In this document: positions 61,353 to 64,000 of the stretch, piece after piece
Layout of the letters: the number at the start of each line of letters is the position of its first letter
Numbering within the stretch: the first letter of the stretch is position 1
Source of the DNA: Mayamaea pseudoterrestris
Taxonomy: Eukaryota; Bacillariophyta; Bacillariophyceae; Sellaphorales; Sellaphoraceae
DNA length: 64,000 nucleotides
Assembly (NCBI GenBank): GCA_027923505.1
Contig: BROI01000007.1
Location: 868,001 to 932,000, forward strand
Direction of reading: 5' to 3'
Program-made: the position numbers and the translations under genes
The notes under the pieces: generated by a model
Told to the model about the DNA's origin: nothing
The model's database searches: none
What the model saw: the letters and a program-made list of their open reading frames with translations, nothing else

Positions 61353-62399
61353 ATGTCCTCGTCTGAAGATGATAGCGACGATAGCGACGATGAGGGCGCC
61401 GGAGGACTTGCCGCGTACATGGCCAAGACGCAGCAAAAGAAGGGAGACATTACTCGCTTCGAAGGCTTTGACGAAGGCGATGAAGGTTCCGTGGTAGACA
61501 TGTTCAAGCAAGTCCTGGCCTTGCGGGAGCAACTAGGAATTGATAACGACAAGGAGTTTTGCGAGGAGCAACAGCGAAAGGAGGCAGAGCGCCGGAAGCT
61601 GGAAATGATGACGGTGGAGGAACGCATGGCCTACGAGGAGAAAAAGACTCGCGAAAAGATGGAAGACATTCGACGACAAGCTGAGGAACGTAAACGACTG
61701 GCGGCGGAAAAGGCAGCATCAGAGCCAAAAGTTGCAGCGGCTCCAGCGCCTGCTCCAGCGCCCGCACCAGCTCCTGCTCCTGAAGCTACAGAACGTAGTG
61801 TTCCAGTTGCCGATGAAGCAGCCGTCGCCGAAACCAAGTCCACCCCTCCACCTCCTGCCGAGGTCGTTGAGGAAGCCGATGTTGTCGAAGACGATGGCGA
61901 AACCAAGAAAAAGAAGAAGAAAAAGAAACTCAAGGACGGCGAGGAGGAAATTGTGTCACCTGGTGCAGCGGGCGACGGCGAGAAGAAGAAGAAAAAGAAA
62001 CCCAAGGATGGAGAAATTGCTGCTGCACCCATTGATGATGGAGAGGGCGAGAAAGAAAAGAAGAAGAAAAAGAAGAAACTCAAGGATGATGAAGAAGTCG
62101 CTCCAGTTGCTGACGAGGGCGATGGCGAAAAGAAGAAGAAAAAGAAGAAGGCCAAGGACGGCGAGGACGCAGCAGCACCCACTGAAGACGGCGAAGGCGA
62201 AAAGGAGAAGAAAAAGAAGAAGTCCAAGGACGGCGAGGACGCAGCAGCACCCACTGAAGATGGCGACGGCGAAAAGGAGAAGAAAAAGAAAAAGAAGAAA
62301 GTAAAGGAAGGCGAGGAGGAAGCTGCTGTTGAAGCTGGGGATGAGAAGGAGAAGAAGAAAAAGAAGAAGGTCAAGAAGAAGGAAAGCGACGACGAATGA
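61353..62399 (+). CDS. Lys/Glu-rich repeat protein
   Basis: 348 aa from the ATG at 61353. The N-terminal 140 residues are a mixed, mostly helical region: SSSEDDSDDSDDEGAGGLAA, DITRFEGFDEGDEGSVVDMF, and a coiled-coil-like run (KLEMMTVEERMAYEEKKTRE, DIRRQAEERKRLAAEKAA). Then an Ala/Pro stretch (APAPAPAPAPAPAPE) and six or so modules of poly-Lys followed by DGE and an Ala/Pro/Asp piece, the two clearest repeating every 72 bp (24 residues) at 62154 and 62226. It ends KKKKVKKKESDDE. It resembles linker-type basic/acidic proteins; no named family. Function unknown. Confidence 0.75.
   Translation: MSSSEDDSDDSDDEGAGGLAAYMAKTQQKKGDITRFEGFDEGDEGSVVDMFKQVLALREQLGIDNDKEFCEEQQRKEAERRKLEMMTVEERMAYEEKKTREKMEDIRRQAEERKRLAAEKAASEPKVAAAPAPAPAPAPAPAPEATERSVPVADEAAVAETKSTPPPPAEVVEEADVVEDDGETKKKKKKKKLKDGEEEIVSPGAAGDGEKKKKKKPKDGEIAAAPIDDGEGEKEKKKKKKKLKDDEEVAPVADEGDGEKKKKKKKAKDGEDAAAPTEDGEGEKEKKKKKSKDGEDAAAPTEDGDGEKEKKKKKKKVKEGEEEAAVEAGDEKEKKKKKKVKKKESDDE
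62154..62300 (+). repeat. 72-bp in-frame repeat
   Basis: aaggacggcgaggacgcagc starts at 62154 and 62226, period 72 bp; encodes KDGEDAAAPTEDG plus a poly-Lys spacer. More diverged copies extend back to about 61910. Confidence 0.8.
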
Positions 62400-62538
62400 T
62401 CGCCTTCATTAAAGTGTTCTAGATTATTACTTTGTTAACGTGACAATTAGTAATAAGGTAGAGTGCTATTGTGAATGTAAAGTCGAGTCAGTGTATAGGC
62501 CCATACAACGGCGTTGGATATACAATGATGCATGTCTA

Positions 62539-63852
62539 CTACGAGTCAAACAGAGCCTTGCCCCATGCATCCGCAACTTCGCCGAGCAAAGCTTTATCAA
62601 TCTCCGTACCCAGCCAGTGCGTACCAATGTGATCAAAATGGGTGACTTTGGCCGAATGTTCCTTCAGCTTGGCGAGAAGATCCAAACACTCATCCATCAA
62701 CGGGTCGGCGCGATTTGTCGACAGAATAAACTGTGGAGCGTCGGGACCATTTAAACCCATTGGCAAGTCTATCTGAGGCGTAATGAGACGCTCCATTGAC
62801 GATCCCTTCCACTTGCACTCGTTCCATGTGGTTCTGTTCGAGTCAATGCCCAGTATCTCCGACCTGGACAAGGTCGCTTCCGATTCTGGTTTCTTGTCCT
62901 TGCTTGGCAGCAGCTCCAAGTATGCTTGCCATCCCCATCGAAGAAAGCCAGTGGTCGGCAAGTGAGACGATTTCTGGTTCATGTAGTAGCTGAGCGAGTC
63001 TCCTTTCGGGTCAATGTAGGCAGTACCAATGAATGCCGACGCAATGCGACCTGGGTACTTTCGGACGCACTCCATGGCTACAATGGCTGACAGCGACCCG
63101 CCCGCAGACAAGCCCGAAAGATGAATCTTTCTATCTGGACATTGATCCAAAATGTAGGAAACAACTGTCAAGGCATCCTCGGGAGCAGCTGGAAAGGGAA
63201 ACTCTGGTGCCAGTCTGTACTCAACGCTGGCGAGTATCAGTGGCTTGTTGTGCTTCTCCAACATTGCCGGAACAAGCGTCACCCAGCCAGAGCAAGCTTC
63301 ACCAAGAACAAAGGCACCACCATGAAAGAAAATGGTGAGCGGAATATCTGGTGGCAGGATTAAAAGATTTTCTAGTACGACCTTTCGGAATCCATGCTCG
63401 GTTTCTTCCTGAATGGTGACGCCACTTTCGATGCCCTCCAAAATAGACATCGGAAAGAAGAGATGAACATCAATGCCAGACTCGGTCGATATCTTGCTCG
63501 ACGGTCCGTCGAATCCCCACTCTTTGAGAGTATTTGGATTTCGCGGCACTTGCAAGATAACATGAGCAATTTCACATTCCGCCGCCTTGCTCCAAGCCTT
63601 GGAACAGGCTGCCATTCCCATTTGCAGTGCCTTGGTGGCAAAACCACCAGACCTTGCCTTTAGCAGTACATCATTTGGTTCATGGGCCGAATAGTTGACT
63701 AGTTTGTGAATGGGAAGCAAAAAGGAAACCAAGTAGGAAGCAATAAAGTCGGTCCATGATTGGGCCGGGTGGCGCCACGCGCTGTGAGGCGCAGGGAGTG
63801 GCTCATCGTTATCCTTCACTTCTTGGTTGCTATTGTTGATGTAGGTAGACAT
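62539..63852 (-). CDS. alpha/beta hydrolase of the HSL-like group
   Basis: 437 aa from the ATG at 63852 (MSTYINNSNQEVKDND); further upstream only a TTG continues the frame. Carboxylester hydrolase. Oxyanion-hole motif TIFFHGGAFVLGEA, EYRLAPEFPFPAAPED, nucleophile elbow LSGLSAGGSLSA (G-x-S-x-G with the active Ser), acid RADPLMDEC and His in FDHIGTHWLGTE complete the triad, and HGGA places it in the hormone-sensitive-lipase/steryl-acetyl-hydrolase branch. An N-terminal helix (DFIASYLVSFLLPIHKLVNY) may associate it with a membrane or lipid droplet. The substrate (lipid ester, acetyl group) is not shown by sequence. Stop is 140 bp from the convergent Lys/Glu-rich gene. Confidence 0.88.
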   Translation of the reverse strand: MSTYINNSNQEVKDNDEPLPAPHSAWRHPAQSWTDFIASYLVSFLLPIHKLVNYSAHEPNDVLLKARSGGFATKALQMGMAACSKAWSKAAECEIAHVILQVPRNPNTLKEWGFDGPSSKISTESGIDVHLFFPMSILEGIESGVTIQEETEHGFRKVVLENLLILPPDIPLTIFFHGGAFVLGEACSGWVTLVPAMLEKHNKPLILASVEYRLAPEFPFPAAPEDALTVVSYILDQCPDRKIHLSGLSAGGSLSAIVAMECVRKYPGRIASAFIGTAYIDPKGDSLSYYMNQKSSHLPTTGFLRWGWQAYLELLPSKDKKPESEATLSRSEILGIDSNRTTWNECKWKGSSMERLITPQIDLPMGLNGPDAPQFILSTNRADPLMDECLDLLAKLKEHSAKVTHFDHIGTHWLGTEIDKALLGEVADAWGKALFDS

Positions 63853-64000
63853 GTTTCGTTTGTAAAACTGTCTTGATTGCGTTTGTTTTGCTTGCAGCTT
63901 TGGCTTGGCTGACTTGAATGGAGGGCTTTCCAATCCATGAGTTCTGCCGAAACGGGGAGCGCGCGCTTTCCCGCCACGAATATAGTCGGATCGGTATACA

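Noticed and set aside
61631-62374. Minus-strand frame of Phe and Ser runs
   Set aside because: Antisense of poly-Lys/Glu codons; an artefact of the repeats.
63937-64000. Plus-strand ATG with an open frame to the right edge
   Set aside because: Only about 21 codons are visible, too little to tell a gene start from chance.

Overview
The window is nuclear DNA from a photosynthetic stramenopile, most probably a diatom. The evidence is: short GT-AG introns (about 53-190 bp) in compact genes; several predicted proteins that begin with a signal peptide followed by an ASAFAP-type motif, the presequence of secondary red-lineage plastids; a DUF6824-type protein; and lysine/serine-rich 'KGSKG' cell-surface proteins. 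The species cannot be named from sequence alone. I count 32 protein-coding genes (one cut by the left edge), roughly one per 2 kb on alternating strands. I see no tRNA or rRNA gene, no CRISPR array and no intact mobile element.

Region 1 (1-10.9 kb, minus strand) is a tandem cluster of three related genes for mucin-like type I membrane proteins. Each has a signal peptide, a Lys/Ser/Gly-rich 'KGSKG' segment, a long Pro/Ser/Thr-rich stalk, a membrane helix and a cytoplasmic tail. Two share a SEA-like domain just before the membrane. Gene 1 carries a perfect-period 96-bp tandem array. They look like cell-wall or adhesion proteins.

Region 2 (11.5-25 kb) holds a thioredoxin-like protein, a PPR protein, a Ser-rich unknown, mitochondrial uL11, eRF1, a four-EF-hand protein, a plastid-type unknown, a small His-rich protein lying between ~107-bp inverted repeats, and a TSTD2-like rhodanese.

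Region 3 (25-43.3 kb) holds ATE1 arginyltransferase, an MTD1-type methylene-THF dehydrogenase with an added C-terminal hydrophobic tail, a GT31-like glycosyltransferase, a SUN-domain protein, a secreted/membrane protein with a duplicated domain and an SR-rich tail, a plastid-type Trp/Tyr permease, a DUF6824 protein, GCN5 (seven exons, one GC-AG intron) and a tail-anchored unknown.

Region 4 (43.4-64 kb) holds a plastid-type unknown, a signal-bearing small heat shock protein with a heat-shock element upstream, a large helical protein, a C2-like unknown, a KLHDC4-type kelch protein, a SpoU methyltransferase, an HCF173-like plastid protein, POLD3, NECAP, a Lys/Glu repeat protein and an alpha/beta hydrolase.

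Most neighbours are divergent or convergent pairs with 25-600 bp between them, so many promoters are probably bidirectional. Functional themes are the cell surface, plastid biogenesis and housekeeping (translation termination, chromatin, DNA polymerase delta, endocytosis). There is no obvious single pathway cluster apart from the surface-protein array. All introns given were placed by eye from GT-AG signals, phase agreement and family conservation.
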